A stretch of DNA of 10,771 nt, from contig JAISII010000137.1 in NCBI GenBank assembly GCA_031262125.1, forward strand, positions 1-10,771, written 5' to 3'. The notes beneath the pieces were generated by a model that did not search any database, was not told the origin of the DNA, and saw only the letters and a program-made list of their open reading frames with translations. Numbering within the stretch: position 1 is the first letter of the stretch; every line of letters begins with the position of its first letter. This DNA comes from Oscillospiraceae bacterium (GTDB lineage: Bacteria > Bacillota > Clostridia > Oscillospirales > Acutalibacteraceae). The position numbers and the translations under genes are program-made. This document shows, piece by piece, positions 1 to 6,900 of this stretch.

Positions 1-228
1 CGAGAGGCAGCGGCAAAGTTTATGGATTCTTTACGTTTGGCATCGATTGCCACCCATGTTGCCGATGCCAAAACCTGCGTGCTTAACCCCGCCGGCACAA
101 CCCACCGCCAGCTTAGCGATGAGCAGCTTTTGTCTACGGGTATTACGCCCGGTTTGGTTCGGCTGTCGGTCGGCATTGAAAATATTGAGGATATTATTGC
201 CGATTTAAAACAGGCGTTGGAGGGGTAA
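1..228 (+). CDS. O-acetylhomoserine sulfhydrylase (MetY type), C-terminal part
   Basis: Partial gene; the start lies before the window. The reading frame is open from base 1 and ends at TAA 226-228, giving 75 residues. This is the end of a Cys/Met-metabolism PLP-dependent enzyme. The stretch AKTCVLNPAGTTHRQLS and the following ITPGLVRLSVGIENIEDIIADL match the conserved C-terminal end of O-acetylhomoserine aminocarboxypropyltransferases, which make homocysteine from O-acetylhomoserine and sulfide in the cytoplasm. The NPA-TTHRQLS motif and the RLSVG(I)E motif are typical of the whole gamma-family (MetB, MetC, MetY, MetZ), and the exact member is a judgement from memory. The active-site lysine lies outside the window. 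No clear hairpin terminator follows; the next 137 bases are AT-rich. Confidence 0.85.
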   Translation, partial: REAAAKFMDSLRLASIATHVADAKTCVLNPAGTTHRQLSDEQLLSTGITPGLVRLSVGIENIEDIIADLKQALEG

Positions 229-365
229 GGTTTTTGAGTTTTTGTTTTGAAGTACTTTATAAATCGCTTTAGGTTTTTTTATTAACAAAATTTAGCAACA
301 ACCAAAAATCTAAAACCTGCAACTTTTTTAAAGCTTAAAAAGTATTACATAAAGAGAGGCGGGAA

Positions 366-848
366 GTGCCGTTGCCCGACCGTGATTATATTCTTAAAAC
401 GTATTCGCCGACCATATACAGGCTGGCGTATGCCAAAACACATAACCACGCCGATGCTGAGGATATTCTTCAGGATGTGTTTTTGCGTTTTTTGCAATAT
501 GAGAGCAAGCAGGGCTTTTTTGAAAGCGAAGAGCATATTAAAGCGTGGCTCATTAAGGTAACGGTTAACAGGTGCAAAACGCTGCTTGGCTCCTCGTGGC
601 ATAAAAAAACCGCCCCGTTGGACGAAAACATAGCAACACAAATGCAGGATGTCGAAGATTTGAAGCCTGTGATAGCAAAGCTCCCCGAAAAATACCGTTT
701 GGTTGTGCACCTTTTTTATTATGAGGATTTGCCGATTGCACAGATAGCTAAAGTGCTTGAATTGACAGAATCTGCGGTAAAATCACGACTTAAACGTGCA
801 AGGGAAAAGCTTGAGCCAATGCTAAAGGAGGCTGATGAAAATGTTTGA
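366..848 (+). CDS. ECF-type (sigma-70 family) RNA polymerase sigma factor
   Basis: A 160-residue alternative sigma factor with only regions 2 and 4, the hallmark of the extracytoplasmic-function group. Region 2 spans about residues 8-75: the helix DAEDILQDVFLRFL (30-43) binds the core polymerase, and the segment around AWLIKVTVNRC (60-70) is the usual -10 reading part. Region 4 spans about 98-152, with LPEKYRLVVHLFYYEDLPIA (106-125) and a helix-turn-helix ending in TESAVKSRLKRAREKL (134-149), typical of -35 recognition. The start is GTG at 366, preceded by GAGAGG (354-359) six bases upstream. The stop codon overlaps the next gene, so the two are almost certainly co-transcribed and translationally coupled. 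That pairing suggests the downstream membrane protein holds this factor inactive until a surface signal arrives. The regulon cannot be read from this window. Confidence 0.9.
   Translation: MPLPDRDYILKTYSPTIYRLAYAKTHNHADAEDILQDVFLRFLQYESKQGFFESEEHIKAWLIKVTVNRCKTLLGSSWHKKTAPLDENIATQMQDVEDLKPVIAKLPEKYRLVVHLFYYEDLPIAQIAKVLELTESAVKSRLKRAREKLEPMLKEADENV
824..831 (+). promoter_or_regulatory. Ribosome binding site deciding the start of the membrane partner gene
   Basis: AAAGGAGG lies inside the end of the sigma-factor gene. Two in-frame ATGs follow, at 835 and 841. The first is only 3 bases from the site, too close for normal initiation, while the second is 9 bases away. The start at 841 is therefore preferred. 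Confidence 0.7.
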
Positions 849-1935
849 TAAATTAAAAAGCCTGCTTAAAAGCAAACAGAGAAAAAAAGCCGACGCTTTA
901 ACAAAACAGGCAAAATACGATGCTGTAAAAAATGCATATATAAACGAACTTGATAAAATTGAGCCTTCTGCCCAAATTATGGCAAAGCTGCAATTGCTTG
1001 CCCAAAATTTTGATGCACAAGCAAACAAACAAGAAACCCAACAAGAGCTTACCGTAATTAGCCCCGAACCGAACATACATAAACGCAGTGCAGTTGCGGC
1101 GTTCTTACGCAGCCCGGCTGGTGCTGCAGGCACGGCGGCAGCTGTTGTGTTAATAACTGCTGTAATTATTGCAACTAATATTCTCAGCATTCAACCGCCT
1201 GTTTTGTCGATAGGTGTAGACGATGAGCCGGAAAATCCTGACACTTCTTATAACGAAGTGGTAACAACAACCGCCTCGGCGTATATTAACACTACCTTGC
1301 CCGACGGGGCAACCGTACCTAATGCCACTGCAAACAGCGGCACAGCGGGCAATAATAGCAATAATGTCGGCGGTGCAAGTGTGCCTGACGGCAATGGTCA
1401 AAGCGGACAAAATGCTCCGCAGGCGCCGCTAACCATAAACCCAAACAACGGTGGAGAAAACAGTGGTTCCGTTGCAACAAACCCAATTATCAATACAAAC
1501 CCGGTTGACCCTAAGCCGGAGCAACCAACGGTTAAACCACCCGATGTTACAGCTCCTGCACCAACATTGCCGCCGTCAATTAAGCCGACTTATCCCCCTG
1601 CAACAAGACCACCATCGACGAGGCCTCCGGAGACAAGACCTCCAACAACAACACGGCCGCCTGCAACGCAGCCTCCTGCTACAAGACCTCCAACAACAAG
1701 ACCACCTGCAACGCAGCCTCCGGTGACAAGACCTCCAACAACAACACGACCGCCTGCAACGCAGCCACCTGCAACAAGACCTCCAACAACAACACGACCG
1801 CCTGCAACGCAGCCTCCGGAGACAAGACCTCCAACAACAACAAGACCACCGGTAACCACAGTTCCTGCTCAAACAACTACTCAGCCGCAGCCAACAACAG
1901 TACCGTATTGGATGTCGATTTCCCAAACGCATTAA
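841..1935 (+). CDS. Single-pass membrane protein with Pro/Thr-rich stalk, probable anti-sigma partner
   Basis: 364 residues from the preferred ATG at 841 (366 if ATG 835 is used), overlapping the sigma-factor stop by 8 bases. Residues 1-90 are hydrophilic, rich in Lys and Gln, and would lie in the cytoplasm; this is the part expected to bind the sigma factor. Residues 96-115 (GTAAAVVLITAVIIATNIL and flanks) form one membrane helix. The remaining ~245 residues would be outside. They begin with an Asn/Gly/Thr-rich stretch and end in a Pro/Thr/Arg stalk built of a 16-residue unit of the form xTRPPTTTRPPATQPP (residues 264-339). There is no zinc-binding HxxxCxxC motif of ZAS anti-sigmas, and no recognisable sensor domain or sorting signal. 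The anti-sigma role is inferred from gene order, overlap and topology only. The Thr-rich stalk could be glycosylated or span the cell wall. Confidence 0.7.
   Translation: MFDKLKSLLKSKQRKKADALTKQAKYDAVKNAYINELDKIEPSAQIMAKLQLLAQNFDAQANKQETQQELTVISPEPNIHKRSAVAAFLRSPAGAAGTAAAVVLITAVIIATNILSIQPPVLSIGVDDEPENPDTSYNEVVTTTASAYINTTLPDGATVPNATANSGTAGNNSNNVGGASVPDGNGQSGQNAPQAPLTINPNNGGENSGSVATNPIINTNPVDPKPEQPTVKPPDVTAPAPTLPPSIKPTYPPATRPPSTRPPETRPPTTTRPPATQPPATRPPTTRPPATQPPVTRPPTTTRPPATQPPATRPPTTTRPPATQPPETRPPTTTRPPVTTVPAQTTTQPQPTTVPYWMSISQTH
1630..1857 (+). repeat. In-frame 48-bp tandem repeat coding for the Pro/Thr stalk
   Basis: Four full units and one partial: 1630-1677 (48 bp), 1678-1722 (45 bp, one Thr codon lost), 1723-1770 (48 bp), 1771-1818 (48 bp) and a partial unit 1819-1857. 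Each full unit encodes xTRPPTTTRPPATQPP with E, A, V or A as the first residue. The units differ only at scattered bases, so slippage or recombination could change stalk length in frame. Confidence 0.85.
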
Positions 1936-1966
1936 TGCCATAATCTTTGCCGACAGCAAGCAATAA

Positions 1967-2338
1967 CTACCCCATTAAAAATTCTTCAATAACAGTATCC
2001 AAATGCAGGGGCGAAAGCCCTTCGGAGTTTAGCAACCGCACCGTTTTTTGCAGAGAGCAATAATCGGTGGTAATGTTAGAGATTTTTTTGACAATTTTGC
2101 CGTTGCTAACTGCAATTATGCCGAAAACAGCACCCTGCAAAAACGATGAATTTTCATCGTTGCAAGATGCGGAAAAAACACAAGAAGTTTTTGTTTTTAA
2201 ATTGTTATTTGTGTTTGCCCCGTTGCAAACGCCGTTTGTGCCGCAAGCCGCTGTTTTGTTTAAGCACTGCGTCTTTGCAGTGCAAGCATTTTTGGCTGAT
2301 GTGCGTGATTTTTCAATAACAATTAAGTAGAGAGACAT
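1967..2338 (-). CDS. DUF6514-like small protein with Cys-rich insert
   Basis: 123 residues on the minus strand, convergent with the anti-sigma gene and 31 bases from its stop. The start ATG (2338-2336) has AGGA five bases upstream (2347-2344) and a consensus promoter further up. The C-terminal half (about residues 68-123) fits my memory of the clostridial DUF6514 family: a short strand around AVFGIIAV, then NITTDY, then a helix, and an ending RLLNSEGLSPLHLDTVIEEF, matching the family's 'SP(I/V)HL..VI..(F/Y)' end. The first strand MSLYLIVIE also fits. Between them lies an Asn/Thr-rich insert with six cysteines at residues 19, 25, 32, 38, 53 and 59. No signal peptide or membrane helix is seen, so it is probably cytoplasmic. 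Function is unknown; the family call rests on memory of motifs, not on a search. Confidence 0.65.
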   Translation of the reverse strand: MSLYLIVIEKSRTSAKNACTAKTQCLNKTAACGTNGVCNGANTNNNLKTKTSCVFSASCNDENSSFLQGAVFGIIAVSNGKIVKKISNITTDYCSLQKTVRLLNSEGLSPLHLDTVIEEFLMG

Positions 2339-2459
2339 TAATATCCTTTTTAAAAGTATTTGCTATTAGTTTTTCGCACAGCAAAACCGACTGATTACTT
2401 GTAAAAGAATTGCAAAAAAGCAGCCGGTCAATAATAGTGAGGATAATTCGGTTTAAATA

Positions 2460-2470
2460 CCCCCCCCCCC
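2460..2470 (-). repeat. Homopolymer: 11 C on plus strand, 11 G on the minus-strand transcript
   Basis: Eleven C in a row in an otherwise AT-rich region. It sits 6 bases after the minus-strand -10 box, where transcription of the DUF6514-like gene should begin. Such tracts are prone to length change and to sequencing error. Confidence 0.9.
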
Positions 2471-2475
2471 GTTGG

Positions 2476-2505
2476 ATTATACACCAATACCTACTGAAGT
2501 GTCAA
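2476..2505 (-). promoter_or_regulatory. Consensus sigma-A promoter of the DUF6514-like gene
   Basis: Read on the minus strand: TTGACA (2505-2500), an 18-base spacer, then TATAAT (2481-2476). Both hexamers are perfect matches to the housekeeping consensus. The predicted start is at about 2470-2469, inside the G run, giving a leader of about 130 bases to the ATG at 2338. Confidence 0.75.
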
Positions 2506-2512
2506 CAGTATT

Positions 2513-2540
2513 TTGAAAAAAATTTAGTTTATTTTATAAA
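2513..2540 (+). promoter_or_regulatory. Possible promoter of the ROK-like gene
   Basis: TTGAAA (2513-2518), a 16-base spacer, TATAAA (2535-2540). This would give a leader of about 95 bases. The region is so AT-rich that chance matches are likely, so the call is tentative. Confidence 0.4.
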
Positions 2541-2640
2541 AAATTAACAAATACCAAAATATTGAAATTACATAGAATGTATTATGAAATGACTTTAACT
2601 GCAAACAGATGATTTTGAAGAATTATTAAGGAGAAAGCCG

Positions 2641-3738
2641 ATGAACCCTTTTATAGAAACCGCACCCTCGGGCAAGCAGTTTGTATCTAAAAAAGTTTCG
2701 CTTAACAGGGTTATGCTTGCAAAGCTGCCTTTGTATGGCATAGACGATGCGGCAGAGGGTAAAATCGCATTTGACATATTCTCCACTTGGGCGATTATTA
2801 ACTTTATTAAGGCAAATGCTCCAAAATACGGCATTGACATTTCGGGCTATGCCGACACAAAGTTGCCGGTTTTTTTAAACGAAGGTTTGCAAAGCAGTAG
2901 CCTTAAAATTAAAAACTTTTGCCGCTATGTTGCAATACACTTTGGCAACAGGCTGGGGCTTATTTTGCTAACTTTAAAAACAGGGCTGCCCCAAAACCGT
3001 GCTGCACGGCAAGAGTGGAACGACGAACATTGGGAATATTTTAAAAACTTAAAAACATTTATTTTGTGCGGCGGTTTGGCAAGCGGACGGCTTGGGCTGG
3101 TGTTTAAAGAGCAAATAGCCTATGTGTTCGACTCGGCGAATGTTAAGCCATATGATATTGTGCTGTTTGAAAGCGGCTTTTTAACCGGGGTGTTGGGTGC
3201 AGCGGCTTTGGCAAAACAGCCCGGCAGCGTTAATTTGGTTTTTGACTTTGGGCAAACGAACATAAAACGAGCCCTTATAAAAAAAGATGCCAAAGACGGC
3301 TCGCTTATTGCAAAAGTATATGCCTACGACAGCATACCATCGATAAACATGTGGGAAGTTTATGACGATGCTGAAGTTAAGCACAAAGAGGCGGTGCAAC
3401 TGCACGCTTTTTTAAAAAAGGCAATTTGCGATACATACCGTGAGGCGGAGCAAACTTACCCCGAACTTAGCAACGAAATTATTATAAGCATTGCAAACTA
3501 TGTTGCCGACGGTGTAATAAGCCCGGCTTTAAGCGGGTATGAAAAGCTGCGGTTGCTGGGCGAAAATTATGCCGAGCTTTTAAGCGAAGAGTTGTCGGGC
3601 AATTTGCACAGAATTATTAAAGTTAAGCTTATACACGACGGCACGGCAACGGGGCTTTATTTTAAGGATTATAAAAATGCAATGTGTGTAACGCTGGGCA
3701 CGGCGTTTGGCTCGGGGTTCCCCGAAATTAAAATTTAA
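2641..3738 (+). CDS. ROK/ASKHA-like protein with circularly permuted lobes, possible sugar kinase
   Basis: 365 residues; ATG at 2641 with AAGGAG seven bases upstream. The usual motifs of a ROK (glucokinase-type) protein are present but in rotated order. Residues 93-191 look like the C-terminal end of a ROK protein: a helix VAIHFGNRLGLILLTLKTG, then the adenosine-type loop ILCGGLASGRLG (141-152), and the closing helix ending GVLGAAALA (183-191). After seven residues comes what is normally the N-terminus: the phosphate-1 loop FDFGQTNIKR (201-210), the candidate catalytic base D333 in HDGTA, and the phosphate-2 loop TLGTAFGSGF (351-360), where the protein ends. The ROK zinc motif CxCGxxGCxE and an N-terminal helix-turn-helix are absent. 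Substrate is unknown; a sugar is a guess from fold and from the starch enzyme next door. The next gene starts 194 bases later and has its own candidate promoter. Confidence 0.6.
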   Translation: MNPFIETAPSGKQFVSKKVSLNRVMLAKLPLYGIDDAAEGKIAFDIFSTWAIINFIKANAPKYGIDISGYADTKLPVFLNEGLQSSSLKIKNFCRYVAIHFGNRLGLILLTLKTGLPQNRAARQEWNDEHWEYFKNLKTFILCGGLASGRLGLVFKEQIAYVFDSANVKPYDIVLFESGFLTGVLGAAALAKQPGSVNLVFDFGQTNIKRALIKKDAKDGSLIAKVYAYDSIPSINMWEVYDDAEVKHKEAVQLHAFLKKAICDTYREAEQTYPELSNEIIISIANYVADGVISPALSGYEKLRLLGENYAELLSEELSGNLHRIIKVKLIHDGTATGLYFKDYKNAMCVTLGTAFGSGFPEIKI

Positions 3739-3744
3739 TTTTAA

Positions 3745-3766
3745 ATTTGTTTACAATTTGTTTACA
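3745..3766 (+). promoter_or_regulatory. Tandem 11-bp direct repeat, candidate operator of the pullulanase gene
   Basis: ATTTGTTTACA occurs twice, back to back, at 3745-3755 and 3756-3766. The spacing of 11 bases is about one helix turn, so a protein bound to both would sit on one face. Read on the other strand each copy contains TGTAAAC, a half-site like those of CcpA/LacI-family operators, but the palindromic partner is absent. It lies about 85-95 bases before the probable -10 box. Confidence 0.35.
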
Positions 3767-3847
3767 AACAGCCTTTTTATTGTGAAATTAACCAAAAATT
3801 ATGTGTGCTTTTTGTGCAACATTAACCTATACTTATTTGCATTGTTG

Positions 3848-3856
3848 TGTTATACT
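3848..3856 (+). promoter_or_regulatory. Extended -10 promoter of the pullulanase gene
   Basis: TGTTATACT is an extended -10 element (TGn followed by TATACT). No good -35 hexamer is seen at the right distance, as is usual for extended -10 promoters or activated ones. The start would be near 3863, giving a leader of about 70 bases. Confidence 0.5.
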
Positions 3857-3932
3857 TGTACTGTGGTAAATGGGCTTTTTAACTAATAAAAAGCTTAAAA
3901 CATAAAAACAATCTTTTTTAGGAGGCATTAAC

Positions 3933-6900
3933 GTGATTAAAAAACTAATAGGTTTGTTTATGGCGTTATTAATGGCGGCAACTATTTTATCAGTTCCGCT
4001 AAGCGTATCGGCTGTAACTATAACCAAGGCACCGGCAGGCGACCCGTATGTAGCGTGGGAAGGGTACAACGACAGCTCGAACTTTAGTAACAAATCCTAC
4101 TTAGAAAATGAAAAGTACGACAACAAAAACCAAGATTTGGGTGCAGTTTACAAACCGACTTCCACAAAATGGAAGGTTTGGTCACCAAAAGCGAACTCTG
4201 TTAAGCTAAAGCTTTATAATACAGGTTCGGATGCAGAAATGAACGCAGGTGTTATCGGCACATATGATATGACATTTATTCCTGCCGAACACACATGGGC
4301 TATTGAACTGCAAGGCGACTGGAAAAACAAATATTACACATACCTTGTTGATGTTGGCTCGGGTGCCAACAGAGTAGTTAACGAAACACAGGACGTTTAC
4401 TCGTGGGCAACAGGTGTTAACAGTGCCCGCACAATGGTTGTTGATTTGAATAGCACCGACCCTGTAGGTTGGGAGAATGACGAACACGTACTGTTTAACA
4501 GCCCCACCGACGCAGTAGTTTGGGAAGTGCATGTTCGTGATATTACAGTCGACAAATTCGATAAAACATCGGGCGTTACAGCTGCAAACCAAGGTAAATA
4601 CCTCGGCTTTGCAGAGGGCGGCTCTATATTGGACGGCAAAGAAACAGGCGTTTCTACCGGTATAGATTATTTGGTAGAAAACGGCATTAACTGTGTTCAG
4701 TTGCAGCCTGTTTATGACTTTGGTTCGGTTGACGAAGTTAGGCAAACCAGCCGCAACTGGGGTTATGACCCAATGAACTATAACGTGCCCGAAGGTTCGT
4801 ATGCAAGCGATGCTTATGACGGCAACGTGCGTATTACCGAGCTTAAAACTCTTATTCAAGCATTGCACGACAGAGGCATCTCGGTTATTATGGACGTTGT
4901 TTACAACCACACATACAAAACCTCCGACGGGTGCTTTGAGCGTACAGTACCGGGCTATTATTACCGTGAAGGCGAAATTTGGGATTGGGACTCCAATCAA
5001 AATAAAAATGTTCCCAAAGGCTACAAAGGTGCTGCCAATGGCTCTGCCTGCGGTAACGAAACAGCTTCCGATAAATTTATGTATCGCCAATTTATGTTAG
5101 ATTCGGTTTATTATTGGGCAACCGAATACCATATGGACGGCTTCCGCTTTGACCTTATGGCGTTGCACGATGTAACTACGATGAACCTAATTCGCAGAAA
5201 ATTGAACACAATCGTAGACAAAAATAATAAAAAAATCGGCAACAAAATTATTATGTACGGCGAGCCTTGGTCCTTAGGCACTGCTGCTCCCCAACCTGCC
5301 GACAAAGGCAACCTTAACCTGCTGGATGACGGCATTGGAATGTTTAACGACTCTTACCGTGACGCTATTAAAGGCGATAACGATTCTACGAGCACCAATT
5401 CAAAAAATTATAATGAAGAAACTAAAGGCAATGAAAGAGATAAAGGCTGGGTACAGGGCGACAACAGCGATTTAGCCAAAACCGCAAGAGGCTTGGGCGG
5501 CTTTACCGAGCAGACCGGCTTCCCGGATCCTCTTAACGGCAAATCATCAGCTCCGCTTGTAGCATATGCCGATTCTCACGACAATTTGGCCCTTTGGGAT
5601 AAGCTTTATTGGAGCAATAACCCGGAAGATATAGTACCGGGCGAAGTGGACTTTTTAAGGACTTGGCAAGTGGACACAGCTCATGATAACCAGTTGCGTG
5701 AGCAATTAAGGCTGTCGATGTCAACAGTTCTTATGTCCCGAGGAATACCCTTCATGCTTGCCGGAACCGAAATGGCTCGCTCTAAACAAGGCGACCATAA
5801 CAGCTATCAGTCGGATGATTATAAAAACGGAATTGCATGGTACCGTGCCGAAACGTATGCAAACGAAGTAGCCTATGCAAAGGGCTTAAGAGAAATTCGT
5901 GCGGCTTACAGCGAAATGTTTAACGACTATTACGAACCTCAATGGATACATTCAGGAGAATCCTGGGAAAAAGGCGGCTCTATAATTGGTATTGTTTTTA
6001 CAGACAACACAAACCCCTCAAGAAAACTTGCTGTTGTAATGAACAACCAACATTTGGAAGAGGGTAAGACTGTAAGGGTAGACCACACTGCACTAAGCGG
6101 TGAATGGACTATTTTAGGCAACGGCTCGCAAGCGGGGCTGAAAAGCTTGGGCAAAACCACCGGTGGAGTAAGCATACCTTCTCGCAGTGCGATGATTTTG
6201 GTTAAAGGTTCTATTCCTACCATTAATAATGAGATAGCTTATGTTAATGTAGAACATTATGTTGGCGGCACACTTACCGACACTCAAAAAATCAAATACC
6301 ATGTGGGCGACACTTACCATGTTTTAAAAAGCACCGAGATTTTAAAAGACAACATGTTTGTTTCGTCAGCAGGTGCAGAATTATCCGGCACTGTTACAGC
6401 AGGAACCACAACTGTAAAACTTAACTATGTTCCAAAAACAACAAAAACTTTAACCGTAAAATATATCGACAACAGAGGCAGAGAAGTACGCCCCGAATTT
6501 AACTATGACCTTAACGCAGGCGACGACTATTCGTTTATTCCGCAACCAATGAGTGGTTACCAGTACGATTTGAGCCAGTTCCCCAACAATATAAAAGGCA
6601 AGTTTAGCGGGCAAGACACAACAATTCAGTTTAATTATAAGCCTTTTGATAACACTTCGGTTAAAATCAACTACAAAGCCCCAGCTGGGTGGGATTTGAA
6701 AGATTTATGCTGCTATGCTTATGAAGCCCCGGATATAGGCGAACCTTGGGGTGAATGGAAACTCTTTGAAGGCAAAATGACATACAACCAAGCAACAGGC
6801 TATTGGACTATTACTATGCCTGCAGCATCCGGCAGAGTTATGTTTAACGAAGGAACCGCAGGCGTGGACCAAGAGCCGCTGTTTGGTGTGGACGGTTATT

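Larger units (their letters stand above)
2339..2640. other. Divergent intergenic region between the DUF6514-like and ROK-like genes
   Basis: About 300 bases without a gene. It holds, from left to right, the leader of the minus-strand gene, with a possible 8-bp stem (2386-2393 with 2421-2428, one G-U pair, 27-base loop); an 11-base C run (2460-2470); a consensus minus-strand promoter (2476-2505); a plausible plus-strand promoter (2513-2540); and the ribosome site AAGGAG (2628-2633), seven bases before the ROK-like start. The right half is very AT-rich. Confidence 0.7.

Noticed and set aside
318..347. Possible ECF-type promoter for self-regulation (TGCAAC, 18 bases, GTATTA) before the sigma gene
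   Set aside because: Spacing is long and the -10 is not a typical ECF box; too weak to call without related promoters to compare.
1630..1857. Possible CRISPR or DNA-level repeat array
   Set aside because: The units are adjacent with no unique spacers and keep one coding frame; they are protein repeats. The same applies to 7533-7613.
1576..1959. Minus-strand open frames rich in Arg, Cys and Trp, or in Gly and Val
   Set aside because: They are shadows of the Pro/Thr repeat on the plus strand; low-complexity translation with no start signals.
2153..2296. Possible six-cysteine ranthipeptide (SCIFF-like) precursor
   Set aside because: The cysteines lie in the N-terminal half of a larger DUF6514-like protein and no radical SAM gene is near.
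2067..2330. 87-residue plus-strand open frame
   Set aside because: It lies antisense within the DUF6514-like gene, has no ribosome site, and the minus frame has a family match, a promoter and a ribosome site.
3728..3744. A/T-only inverted repeat across the stop codon of the ROK-like gene
   Set aside because: A stem of A-T pairs alone in an AT-rich stretch is expected by chance and would be a poor terminator.
4206..5090. 294-residue minus-strand open frame
   Set aside because: It lies fully antisense to the catalytic part of the pullulanase and shows no family motif or ribosome site.
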